Source: Tamarix chinensis (Eukaryota > Streptophyta > Magnoliopsida > Caryophyllales > Tamaricaceae). From it: 64,000 nt of DNA. The stretch covers positions 35,910,110 through 35,974,109 of the forward strand of contig CM060173.1 in assembly GCA_030549775.1 (NCBI GenBank), written 5' to 3'. Position 1 is the stretch's first letter, and every line of letters starts with the position of its first letter. Below are positions 33,760 to 45,969 of the stretch, piece after piece. The notes below the pieces were generated by a model that was not told where the DNA came from, did no database searches, and saw nothing but the letters and a program-made list of their open reading frames with translations. Position numbers and translations under genes: made by a program.

Positions 33760-36700
33760 CTAATCATCATTGTCGGAACTGGAATCTGAACCGGAACCAT
33801 CAATGCGTCTGCCAGCAATTTCTGGGAACAATTTTTTACGCATATCATAAATGGCTTGCTGCGATGCTCCAGGTGAATGTGTTTCGGTTGATATTTTGCT
33901 CCTGATACTTGGAGCAGGCTTTGTTGTGATCGAGTTCTTCAGCTCTCCGCATATTTTATCTAATAATATCAAGAAATCACGCACAATGGAGAACAAACGT
34001 TGGCCTTCTTCTTTCACAGCACTACCATGAAAGTAATCTGTTGTTTTCTTCACTAGCTCGGATATTCTCTTCAATTCTTCTAGCAACCATGTTATCTCAC
34101 CTTCTGAACGCTCAATGAAATCAGTAAGTACTTCATAAAAGCGATCTTTTTCATCTAAATTCTGCATCTCATTGATTAAAAAGTCTTTACTCTTTAACAA
34201 TGACTGACCAAGTTTAGAAACTGTTGATGTCAATGTATCAACATCTATAACTGCTGCCTTCTTGACATTCTCAAGCTCGTTGCTTAATCCAGACACTACC
34301 TGAAGACCAAGAGTACGATACTGTTCAGTTGCATCAATGGCAGCATCCTCAACAGAATCATCAGACTTCATTCCGGAGACACTGCCGTTCTGCTTTGCAG
34401 CAAGGGCATATCGTAAGCCTTCGGTACGAACTATCTCTTGTACTACAAAGTGCAAAAGTGTGGTCTTGCCATCAGTTCCTTTGACATCTGATAGCTTCAA
34501 GAGGGTATCAAGTTTGAATGCTTGGGCGCCCCCACGGAAGGTACCATCGTTCATGCGGTTGCCAGTTTTTAGTACTGCCTCCAAGAGTTTGAGAAACAAC
34601 CTACTATTTTTAAGTTCATTGCAGGCTACCTGCAGATACAATATATGTTCATAACGTAAAAAGGAAAACGGACTGTCTTTCTGTTTTCTCAGACATGAAA
34701 GGTCAAGTGTAGTTGTATGTTCAATGTAATAACATTTAAGGAACATCACAACCGAACTATCCACCGACTAAATGCTGCACACATAGGGACAAGGTTGTCA
34801 GAATTGAACTTCTACCTAAGATCATATCATAGAATTGGATTGTAGGATCATAACATACTACGAAAACTGTAAAAGTATGAAACTTGTATGCCTGTATGCT
34901 ATTAAATAATGTAATTTAAGTTAAAAGAACATAAGATTACACTCTTAACTTCTCATATAGTCATTGATTGAATTTAACAACGTTTATATATTAGGAATTA
35001 TATTAAACCAATAACATTAGAAATTATTTTGCCAAATTAAAATAAGATAATGGGTAGAAGAAACATATAACTCACTATGTTCAAAATATAAGAATGAAGA
35101 AAACAAATGATAATGAAATCAAGAATGAAAAAACAATATTTTCTATCATTTAAGAGAATAAGATCCAAAAACGTTTTATGTTGACATTTAAAATTTTAAT
35201 GAATCAAAAAAAAATGGAAACAAAAGTTTTGGCTATAATTACACACACTAGGTTATCATATGGATTATGTGTACACCATAAACTAATTTGTTTGTGTTAT
35301 GAAACTAACATAACTATAAAACAATGCTAATTTTGAATTGAAAATAACTTAATAATCAATAGTGCTATAAAATTTAATACATTTATTTTACTATTTATAT
35401 GGAGATTACATTCTTTTGTTAGCAATTTACATCAACAATCAACTTTAGTGGTAACTTGGTCGTACTTGCTTTATGCTGGCTCATTTTCCAGACATTTTGA
35501 AAAATAATATAGAGTCGAAAATCAAAAGATTAAGGAATACACATACTTGGAAATAGATGGAAAATAGATTTAAAAATAAATCAATAACTATTATAGTTAT
35601 TATATAAAATAATAATATTTTACTTAAGATCGTAAGATTCTATAACCGTTCAACTACTTTAAAATTTTATCTAAAACCGTGACTTGTTTTGTATTTTTAA
35701 ACCTTACAATCGCAAATGGAATTTTAATAACTATGGACAGGTGTACGACGATTGAAGCAATTAATTAGTAAGATAAATGGCACCACACAGGAGAAGTGAT
35801 GAATAATTCTGTTCCGGTGGCAGGTTGGATGCAGGGAGCTAACCACGTACTAAAAACAACATTTCAGCTCAGTTCTTGGCCCCACGTCAAAAAAGAAGCA
35901 TCTTTGTTTCATAAGAGCGAGTAATATAACTCTCACCTCAAGAGCAGAAAATGACTCTTTCAAGGTAGAGACTTCCTCCTCCATATTCATCATTAACATC
36001 AGTGCTTCCATTCTCTTAAAAGCAAAGGGGATGTCAACCAGAGCCTTGAGGAAACGTTCAGCAGGATCAAGTTTAGACAAGTCACCACTGTACAAGCGAA
36101 GCTTGAGTTCTTCCTCTTGTGTTGGCTGCATTCTCAGCATTGTTTGCAGTAGTTCTGTCGGTAATTCATTACCTGATACAATTAAAAAAACACTCAATTA
36201 CCCAACAACCTCGGTAGTCTTGACGTGCCACTGGGTGGTTCAAATCAAGATATCTCCTCCCATTCCACATACAAAAGTTGTGATGACGATTATTATTGGT
36301 TGCGAATGAAAAATTATATGATCACAAATACTTGCCTTCTAGCAGAGCATCGCTAACTTCATATGTGGTCACATTAAGTGCTCGCAGAAGAATGGACAAA
36401 TTCTGCGATTTTTTAGCATCAATAATTTGTACATATGGCATGGAGGCATCTCCTGTCCGACCTCTATTTTCGCCATTTCTCTTGTCATCAGAAGCATAGC
36501 CAAACAGAGATTCTATCATCGCCTCATTGAACCTGTACGTTTAGAGAAGAATCAATGTTTTAGATAAGGATATGCGTTTCACAAAGCAAGGGGAAACAAA
36601 AAAACTTTTTTTTTTTTTTTCGTAAATGCATTCCATTGTGCAGCTTATCTATGCACAGATTGTAACATTTCAGTATCCTGAAGCATACTGAGATTTATAA

Positions 36701-38798
36701 GTCGTCAATAGTATCTTACTGGAAGGATCCTGCTCTAATCTCGTCCCACACCATTGAATGATCAGGGCTAGCAAGCACTTTATCCCAAAAGAATGGCTTC
36801 AACCTTTTTGGACCAACAGAGTCAGCTGTAAGGTCCTTTTCCTCACCAGAAGCTGTGCGAGCTGGCTGATGTGGAGACCTGCCTGACGTTGGCGGCATCG
36901 GTGGAGATCGATAAGCTCTAGAGGGTGGCGGAGGTGGAGCACAAGGTCGAGCTGGAGGCGGTGGAGGTGGTTGTGGAGGAGGAGCCGGTGGATGTGCCGA
37001 TCTTCCAGGCGGAAATTTAAGGGGAGGCAATGTATCATTATTACCAAATCCACCCGAAACATGTCCCGCGGTACCACTTTCGGCACCGACATCTAGTTTA
37101 CCAGAGCTGTTGTGGGAAAAAGGAGTTCTTCCAAAGTCCTTGTTGTTATCAGAGTTCTGAGACGAACCTGAAAGGTCGAAGTTATAGAACATCTGATAAA
37201 AAACACTAAGAAATATCATAAAGAAGTAACGAGGGAATCAGTACCCAAACTAAGCGTCAAAAGAGGGCTCTGGTCTCGCTGAACACAACCAGGGTCAACT
37301 GTCTTCTTACGCACTGCACAGAAGAAGATGACTAGCGCGACAACAATTACGGAGGCTGACACACCAGCAGCAACAGCAATTAATCTGCTTGCATCACTTT
37401 TATGATCTTCCTTTGCAGGACCGGTGTCGGAATTTAACTTTGTAAGGGCAGGTGTGGGAGGAAATTTGGATCTCAGCGGTGGAGCTTTGTGTTTTGGTGG
37501 TGGAGGAGGTGGATATCCAGATGCAACAGGATGAGCTTTTGGGCGCGGATATGGGGAGACGGAAGGTGCATTACTAGATTGTTCCAGTGATGGAAATGGA
37601 GATGGGGTCGCACTTGCAGCTCTACGCTGGGAAGAGGATGAGGTATGAGTCAAATATCGTCGGGGTAGAACATATGCACCCAAAATTTCTTCAAGAAACC
37701 TAGTGGCGCTATCCCCGTGACTAGAAACATGAAGATTTTTACCCTTGCTTAAGCAACGCAAGAGTTCTTCTTCCAAGCGTACAAGCAGGATGCTTGAACT
37801 TATATAAGCTTTTCTTGGTCTGAACCACGCTGTAACTGAGCCTATGTCCTTGGCAGTTTCCATCCGTGGGAAGTTAAGGTCGATGTAGCTGTGAAGTTTC
37901 TGGATTTCTATCAGCTCTCGCGAGCAATGTCTTTGCGTATACTGTGCCTGCTGGAAACAAAATGGTCCGTATCTCAGATCCCAAAGTGACGTACAGATAT
38001 ACCCTTACAAAGTCAATGGACAAACGACTTGCGACATTTAGCGCACCATAATACGTGACCGTTAATGCTGCTGCATGAGGTGAGAGCCCTACTGGGAAGC
38101 TACAGGATACATGAAAAAACAAAAATAAAAAAAATGATTGCAAAATGCAGAAGAGGCCAGCCCTATCTTTGGATCATTTAGTTATTATGAATGATGCCGA
38201 CAGCCGAAAGTAAATATGTATACATAAATAGAACCCACAGAGTCAGCCCCAGAGATATTTTCCACAGGAGCTCAAAATATACTACAAATTGGCGTATTCT
38301 TTCTTTGGCTCATCATAGGATCTAGCCCCCCTCAATCTGCAGCAACACATCACACTAACAAAAAACATTCCCTATCAACTAACAGATAACATATCCTATA
38401 TGCCCTATTTAATTCATTAACATAATGTCATGAAGGAGTTCTTAAGAATAATACACAATTTGCATCCTCCCCAACAATTTGAATGCCCAAAATATACAAG
38501 TTCATGGAACATGATATGCATTTGTTTGATCATCCATGATGCACCAAGGATAAATAAAATAAAAGAATAAATTATCAATTCAGCAGCAAAAATCAAAAAT
38601 ATTAAAATATGAAAACAGAGAATTGAAAAGGATATGACCCCCCCCCCTTACCATTTCATCATTGATATACAGGATATGATATTTAGAGGTATCAGCTCCA
38701 TTCCCAACAAACAATCTGGAAGTGGTAACGGCACCGGAGGCATAAAACTGAACGAAAATGATAATTAATAAAAAAATCCAATTGATGCTTCTTTTCAT
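33760..38798 (-). CDS. Class I formin (transmembrane FH1-FH2 actin nucleator), six exons
   Basis: Exons on the minus strand: 38652-38798, 37245-37950, 36720-37167, 36336-36532, 35937-36172 and 33760-34629. They join in frame to 868 codons (867 residues plus TAG). The protein has a signal peptide (1-23, MKRSINWIFLLIIIFVQFYA), an extracellular part with a PPPPPPKHKAPP run, a membrane span at about 239-261 (LIAVAAGVSASVIVVALVIF) followed by RKK, and a Pro-rich FH1 at about 332-377. The FH2 domain starts at KRLKPFFWDKV (405) and contains FNEAMIESLFGY, the LKTGNRMN..T.RG block and FKLDTLLKLSDVKGTDGKTT. It ends near 830, before an acidic Ser/Asp tail. This is the layout of plant class I formins, which anchor actin assembly to the plasma membrane and wall; FH1 binds profilin-actin and FH2 nucleates and caps filaments. 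Length is normal for the class. No stop or frameshift is seen. One intron has a GC donor. Which paralogue it is cannot be told. Confidence 0.93.
34630..35936 (-). other. Formin intron 5 (1.3 kb)
   Basis: GT donor at 35936, CAG acceptor at 34632-34630. It joins SALE to VACNELKNSRLFLKLLEA, a junction that restores the continuous FH2 sequence. AT-rich, no embedded gene. Confidence 0.85.
36173..36335 (-). other. Formin intron 4 with a GC-AG splice pair
   Basis: The exon ends ..GAAG at 36336 and the intron begins GCAAGT (36335-36330). The acceptor is TATCAG ending at 36173. Joining gives ALLEGNELPTELLQTM in frame. The only nearby GT donor, four bases further on, would create AAG followed by a TAA stop with the same acceptor. 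AG|GCAAGT is the usual consensus of GC donors. Confidence 0.85.
37945..37960 (-). other. Tandem NAGNAG acceptor at formin exon 2
   Basis: The intron 1 end reads TTTCCAG|CAG|GCACAG. Use of either AG keeps frame and includes or omits one Gln (residue 50). The call for exon 2 uses the first AG (exon start 37950). Confidence 0.6.
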
Positions 38799-39469
38799 TT
38801 CGTCAATTTGAATAGCAATCTAATTCTTCCATTCCCCCTTCTCATATCTCATCAATCTCCTCTACCTGTTTCCCAGCCCTGATGCCTTCCTTCCTTGGGT
38901 CCTTCCGACCCCAAAAAAACAACAAATTAAAAAATGAAAAGAAAAAAAAAATCCAATTAGAAAACTTCCCTATAAATTTCTTGATAAATAAAAGCAACCC
39001 ATAGAATGAACCATCGTCTCCCTCTCAGTTTCTCAGAATTAGGAAGATTGTCGGTAAAATGTGATCAGAAGGAAGCAACTTTTTGTTTTTTTTTTTTTTA
39101 TAATAAAGACAAAGGCGAAACAAACAGGTACCCCCTCGCCCGACGCCCTAGCAGTTCAATATCATTAGCATCGACATCAAATAAAAATGCACAAAAAAAG
39201 ATTGATTAATGATGAGAAGAAATTAAGAAATGAAAGAAAAGGGATGACGAATGGGGTAGAGACAGACCGGGATAGACCAAATATTATCGATGACGATAAA
39301 TAGGCAGAAAGAAAGAAGGGAAAAATAGTGTGGAATCCTGCTGGCCCAAACTAATTAGACAAACAAAAATATACGGTCATTAGTTGATGTATTAGGACTT
39401 GGTAAGTTATACAGTAGTATACAGTTACCAAACCTAAGGTTCGTAACCAAATCTAACTGTGTACGTAAT
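38799..39469. promoter_or_regulatory. Formin upstream region / 5' leader
   Basis: 671 bases between the formin start codon and the first sequence assignable to the MULE. It contains poly-A/T runs (38930-38950, 39088-39102) and a pyrimidine/purine-rich stretch typical of a plant 5' leader. No clear TATA box on the minus strand. It must hold the core promoter, and the MULE lies directly behind it. Confidence 0.45.
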
Positions 39470-40279
39470 TAATGAAAACGTACCTGATCTTCTCACTCCT
39501 ACTGCTCCTGTCCATCTTCTTCCTTCTTCGTTCTGACTTGGACTCTGACCGGCAGTTTCTTGGCATTTTCGAACTGTTGACAACAGCAGAAGTCGTCCTC
39601 CTGTTCTACTTCCCTGGACAAGAAGAACAGACGCAATCCACTCGTGACGTGATTTGGTGTTTCAGATAGGACAATTTTTGTTGCAGATTGATAACTTCGG
39701 TTGAGAAAGATTGTGTGCTTCGTAAGCCATATATTTGAAGTGAGTACATCTGTTTGTTTTCGATGGTGTTTTCATCAATATAGACGGACACTCGCACCGT
39801 TGGCGAGTTTGATTTGTTTCATAACGAATGTTGAAGTCTGATTTTGATAATTTGATGAATGAATATGTATTGAAATATGGATTCTGCTGAATTGGCTTAT
39901 TGGCCTGCCCTAATTTTTATGCATTTATGTCAATGGCTGTTGGGGTACATTTTGCTATACGTGGGATATGTTGTTTGATATATTTAGATGTTAATCACAT
40001 GTTGCAACTGTCATGGTTACTATAATTAATGTTCTGTTGTTATGATAATATTTGAAATGCTGACAATGTATTGTAGTTAATTGTTGTAGGTAAGTTATAA
40101 TGTTGATTTTAAGTGCCTTTGATAAATTAGTTTGTGGTGTTGTGAAGTGATGATATGGTTTTTAATTAGAATTTCTATACAATTTAAATTACATATATAG
40201 TGTGGTTAGTTGTGATTTAGTACATTTTGCTAACCTGTAGAGAATAGTAATTGTATTTGGTTTGTGAAATGAAGATAAT

Positions 40280-43200
40280 ATGGAACCAATCGATCGTAAG
40301 AAGCGGAGGATTGTACGTCGTCCCGCAAGCGATCATATGGGCGTTAGGTCCATTGATGAGAAGGTACATATTAGTTTAATTTGTTTAATAACCCACTCTA
40401 TCATTTGTTTGTTATAATGAAGTTATTAAATCATATGATAAAGGATTGAAAATCAGAATATTTGTGGACAGTTGTGTTACTTTGAAAACATTTTTATTGA
40501 CAATTATTTTTAAGTAGTAATGCAGGTGTTAGGAAATTTGTGTTTGAAGTCAGCTAGTATGAATATTACATACAAATCAATGTCCACAAACAGTATTTGG
40601 TTCCAAGTAGAAAATATTATGTACAAATAAAGATATTATATGTACACGTAATTATGCAGTAATGTACTCATGATTTTATGAAAAAGTACATGTAAATTGG
40701 ATACTATTAAAGGTGGCCTGAAAAACGAATAGACTGTACACCCTTAAATAGTTTCTCTAAGTTCGCGTTTATACTAAATTTTCCCCTCATAAATCATTGG
40801 TACATTTAGTTTGAGGTGAATTTAAGAGAAATGAATAGGTTAAAAGTGAATATTCTCGTATAGTATTTGGTTGAGTACAAATTATTATGTACATATAACT
40901 ATATAAATTATGCAAAAAATGTACATATCATATTATCTATATGTACATGTAAATTGGTAATCGAACTGAAGGTGACCTGAAAACCGAATAGATTGTACAA
41001 CGTTAAATGGTACGATATTGTTGCAGTTTATAATAATTTTTCCCCTGATATATGGGAAAATTAGTCTTAGGTCATTGGCAGATAAATGAGTAGGATACAA
41101 ATCAATATCCACAAACAGTATGGAAATCCAAGTGGAAAATATTATGTACACATAAATAAGCTAATATGTACACCTAATTATGCACTAATGTACACATGAT
41201 ATTATTAAAAAGTACATGTGAATTGGTTACCAGTAAAGGTGGCCTGAAAACTGAATAGCCTCTGCACCCTTAAATGGTTTGACTTTGTTGGAGTTCATAC
41301 TAAATTTTCCCCTCATAAATCCTCCGTAAGTTTAGTTTGAGGTCAATTTAAGAGAAAAGAATAGGATACAAATCAATATCCACAAACAGTATGGAAATCC
41401 AAGTGGAAAATATTATGTACACATAAATAGGCTAATATGTACACCTAATTATGCACTAATGTACACATGATATTATTAAAAAGTACATGTGAATTGGTTA
41501 CCAGTAAAGGTGGCCTGAAACTGAATAGCCTCTGCACCCTGAAATAAAACTTGACTTTGGTGGAGTTCATACTAAATTTTCCCCCTCATAAATGGTGGGT
41601 AGGTTTAGTTTGAGGTCAATTTAAGAGAAAAGAATAGGATACAAATCAATATCCACAAACAGTATGAAAATCCAAGTGGAAAATATTATGTACACATAAA
41701 TAGGCTAATATGTACACCTAATTATGCACTAATGTACACATGATATTATTAAAAAGTACATGTGAATTGGATACCAGTAAAGGTGGCCTGAAAACTGAAT
41801 AGCCTCTGCACCCTGAAATGGTTTGACTTTGGTGGAGTTCATACTAAATTTTCCCCCTCATAAATGGTTGGTAGGTTTAGTTTGAGGGCAATTTAAGAGA
41901 AAAGAATAGGATACAAATCAATATCCACAAACAGTATGAAAATCCAAGTGCAAAATATTATGTACACATAAATAGGCTAATATGTACACCTAATTATGCA
42001 CTAATGTACACATGATATTATTAAAAAGTACATGTGAATTGGTTACCAGTAAAGGTGGCCTGAAACTGAATAGCCTCTGCACCCTGAAATAAAACTTGAC
42101 TTTGGTGGAGTTCATACTAAATTTTCCCCCTCATAAATGGTGGGTAGGTTTAGTTTGAGGTCAATTTAAGAGAAAAGAATAGGATACAAATCAATATCCA
42201 CAAACAGTATGAAAATCCAAGTGGAAAATATTATGTACACATAAATAGGCTAATATGTACACCTAATTATGCACTAATGTACACATGATATTATTAAAAA
42301 GTACATGTGAATTGGATTGAAGCTAACATATCCTGAAAACAAATTACATAATGAACATTTAATTGTAACCTCTGTTTGTTGGAGTTTAAAATAATTTTCC
42401 GATGAAAAATTATGTGTCCGTAATTAAAGAAGATTTTGTGTTGGCATCACACCAGAAATAGTTAAATTATTATGCAATATATATGTGGCGGTACAGTATT
42501 ATGCATTTCTTTTGTATAAATGTATTTCTCCTTTGTGGTTGCAGGCCCCCTTTAGCACTCGTTGCTCTCCTGCCCATTTTCTAAAAGTGGTTAGCAAACA
42601 TGTGTTAACCAACGAAGCAAAGGTTTATGCATTGAAAGATGTTGGTTTTGGGGACCTCCTCAAATTATGTACACCAATTCTACAAATACAACTTTGTAAA
42701 TGGATTTGTGTACATTTTGACTTTGCTTATAGTCGTCTAGAGGTCGGTGTTGGGAAAAATTTGATAAAATTTGAGGAATCCAATGTCCATCAAATTCTGG
42801 GTATCCCACAGGGTGATACAGCTGTAAATGTTGAAGGCCCATAGGTTGATATTCAAGACATGGCTGCAGATTTTGGTCTGCAGAATGTCAAAGGAATGAC
42901 GACCTCGTGGAATCACATATTGGGATTTATTAAGGAAGACCGATCTGACGGGGTCTTTGTTCGTGCTTTCATTATATATTCTATGGCTGTGTTATTAGCC
43001 CCAACTTCTAGACGGGAGATCCGTTTATAGTTCTTGCATTCGTTACGAGATTGTTCCAAAATAAAGAGCCTGAACTGGTGCCAATATGTACATAGATCAA
43101 CTGTGAATGGCATTAAAAAATGGCGGCAGGCTCGAGGGAGAGAGGGGAATAGGAGAACCTATGCCGCTGGTTGCATGTATGTCCTCATGGTATGGGAAAT

Positions 43201-45969
43201 TTTTCCTCTACTTATTAATATACTTATACTGGAAAAACGATGGCAAAGGGTATCCACATCTACTGCAATTGTTGTTATTTTTTGATTTAGATATGGTACA
43301 TGGAGAAGACGTACATTGAGGGGTTCACTGTGCCGACCAAATTTCCCCTCTCATCTGCATGGACGGAGGATCTTGTTTGTGAGAGATTAACGCTGGAGCT
43401 GAATTATTTCAAAAATTTTGGCCTTGTCGAGGTGAGTCCAATTATAAATTTAATTATTTAAATTTGTTGGTTTAAAAATTTTACATTTCTTATGCAGCCG
43501 AGACCAAGCAATGTCCGTAATCCAACATATTCTGCTGATCACAGTCGTTTCCGTACAGACCATAATGACGCATACCCAAGGGAAATCCCACATGAAGACG
43601 TGCCTAGTTCTTCATCAGTAATATTAACCTTTGCATGCTAATTTGATTTTATTTCTTCCCCCTTTTTATGTATCTGTTTGTACTAATTGGTATCTATAAT
43701 TGTATGATATTTTTGGTTTTCCTATTTCGCAGGACCCGTACACAAAGATTTATTCAAATATTCAATCATTGAAACAATGCATCCAATCACATGATGTAGC
43801 CGTTTGTAATTATATACAACAGATAGAGGAACAATTAACGCTGTTGAAATCTCAGCAGAAACCTCAATCCACTGAGCATCATCCCAACATGGGGTTTGAT
43901 ACAGCGGAATCACCGTCTGCCTTTACTTCAAATCCACCTCAGCAACCAACTGAATCACCGTTTGTTGAGTCACCTAGAGCATCCCCTACCCACCATTCTT
44001 ATGACGGGGAACAATCAATTCCCCCTCATCACAATCAATCCACATCTGATAATCGATCAGGTGGGCATGGTTGCAGTGCATCCCGTGATGAGGATGGTGA
44101 TCCTGTACATGATGTGGAACATGTACATGTTGCTGCCGAAGAAGTTGTTTCAGAGGATGTACGAAGATCAATCGTGGCTGTTGGCAAGCGTCGAGTGACT
44201 AGATCCGCTACGATTAAATCACCTTTCGTTTGCTCAGTCCAGGTGAAGACGATGATTCCAAACCCTTCGTTGAAGAAGTATGTTCAGAGGCTTAATGATG
44301 CATCAATTCAGTCAGAGTGAGAACATAATCTTCAAGGCTTGGTTTATAAACTTTTCTGATATATCCTATATTGATGACGTTTTCATCTATATAAATGGTT
44401 GTGTGAAGTTAATCAGTTATCATGTTGCTGTTGTTCAGTGAAATTGTGTGTGCAATGGCGAATTTTCATCTTACGAAGGCTGAGTTGTTGTCATTGATGC
44501 CTAAACATTGGGTTAACAACATGGTAATGTTATGGCTCATATTCTTGGATATCTATGTACATTATGCTGTGATATTAGTAAATTGGATACTATTTTGTAA
44601 TAAGTTTACTTTTGCATCATAATTATACATATGTCTCTGTCTGTGTAGGTTATTCAGATGTTCTGTGCAGTTTTCAATCAGAGAGTTGATTCAATGGGAA
44701 ATAAAACTCGAAAGATATACATTACCCCTGCACAGTCCGTAAGTAATAGCTGACCCTGTAACATGATGATGGAATATTTTCAGTTGTGATGATACAAACC
44801 TCTGATGAACAAGCAGGGAGGAATCATAAATCAACGTTTGTCTCCTAACTCGAGAAAGCAAATAAGGACAGTTTGTAATCCCATATTGAGGGATTTTCCA
44901 CTAACTGATTTATCCGTAGTTGAAATGGTATATTCCTAATCACTGAATGTAAATGTTACTCTCATCTACATTCCGTTGTTACTATTTGTAGGTATGTGAA
45001 GCTAATATTTATACATCACCTTGTAGGTGTTCTTCCCCATCAATCAAGGAAACCACTGGTTTGTCATTGTTGTAAACATTCGAGATGGCAGATGTGACAT
45101 CCTTGACTGCCGAAGTGGGAACCGTAATTTCCCAGGACAATCTCAGCTTCTGAAGAACTTGGTTTGTCATGCTTTTCGTTTTATAGCATAATACTACTTA
45201 TTACAAATACTAAGACTATGCAAACCACACCATGAAATAAGACAAAATGGCCAAACCCCACCGATGCACATAATTTCCATGTATACACTTGCTTAGTCAT
45301 ATATGTTACATGATAATCATTACTAAAGTCAATGCAATCATGTTTGCATGTCACATATACATTTGTGGTGGGTCCCAGCAACCTTATTTTGCCTAATAGT
45401 TGGTACATTTGTTTTTGTTGCCATTCCTAACGTCGTTTCTTACGTTGCACATAAGACTATTGCAATGGGGTATGTTCTCCAAGAAGCAAAACACGACAGA
45501 GCAGATGTAGTTTCACACTTCGGAAGACATCATGGTGAAGTACCAAAGTGTGCAACAACGTAATACTTTCTTTACTACGCTCGTATTATACGTGCTTACC
45601 TAGTATGACCATGTGTGTAGTTGGAAACTACTAATATTGTGGATGATGAATATCATGTATTTATAGGGACGATTGTGGAGTATGGTCAATAGCTTATATG
45701 GATTTATGGGATGGCAGGATGACATCTCAACTTGATATAGTAAGTTACTTTTATGTAATATAATTTCCTGTTAGTAGGTTTGAATCGTTTTATCCGTTTT
45801 ATGATTTGATTGGTATCCTCGTCCATATTGAGATATGATACATAATCGTTGAGTTTGACTTCTGCAGCGCCATGGTATCCACTATAGAATGTACTATATC
45901 GGCTCCTTATTATCTGCAGAAGCAAACACCGTCCGGGATAAAATATTTGCCGCATGTGTAACTCCTTAA
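40280..45969 (+). pseudogene. MULE-borne Ulp1-like (C48) cysteine protease gene, 12 exons, two nonsense codons
   Basis: Exons: 40280-40363, 42545-43189, 43291-43431, 43498-43617, 43733-44316, 44439-44523, 44649-44738, 44817-44927, 45027-45161, about 45400-45559, 45667-45739 and 45868-45969. Splice sites are GT-AG and phases agree, except that the start of exon 10 is uncertain. The N-terminal part (exon 2: FLKVVSKHVL..., DLLKLCTPILQIQLCKWICV, NVHQILGIPQGD) is the domain seen ahead of Ulp1 in plant transposon proteins. A Pro/Ser/His-rich linker follows (exon 5). The protease has LSLMPKHWVNNMVIQMF, VFFPINQGNHWFVIVVN (catalytic His), CDILDC (Asp) and DDCGVWSIAYMDLWDG (nucleophile Cys). Such proteases act on SUMO-like conjugates; the role in the transposon is unknown. 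TAG at 42842-42844 and 43028-43030 fall where the frame otherwise runs on, so the gene is probably dead. Confidence 0.82.
40560..42325 (+). repeat. Tandem array of a roughly 272-bp unit in intron 1 of the Ulp1-like gene
   Basis: The marker GGATACAAATCAATATCCAC starts at 41093, 41364, 41637, 41909 and 42182, giving periods of 271, 273, 272 and 273 bp. Two more diverged units precede these (near 40565 and 40840). The last units are nearly identical, so they arose recently. Each contains several GTACA/TGTAC palindromic words (TATGTACACATAAATAGG, AATGTACACATGA, AAGTACATGTGAATTGG). A single inverted unit lies at 54365-54485. Confidence 0.92.

Noticed and set aside
39472..39669. 65-codon frame with a signal-peptide-like N-terminus near the formin promoter
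   Set aside because: No domain, stops soon after the hydrophobic run, and the overlapping reverse strand is equally open; chance frame in CT-rich sequence.
43896..44198. 100-codon His/Pro/Leu-rich frame
   Set aside because: Alternative frame of exon 5 of the Ulp1-like gene, which has flanking splice sites in phase in the other frame.
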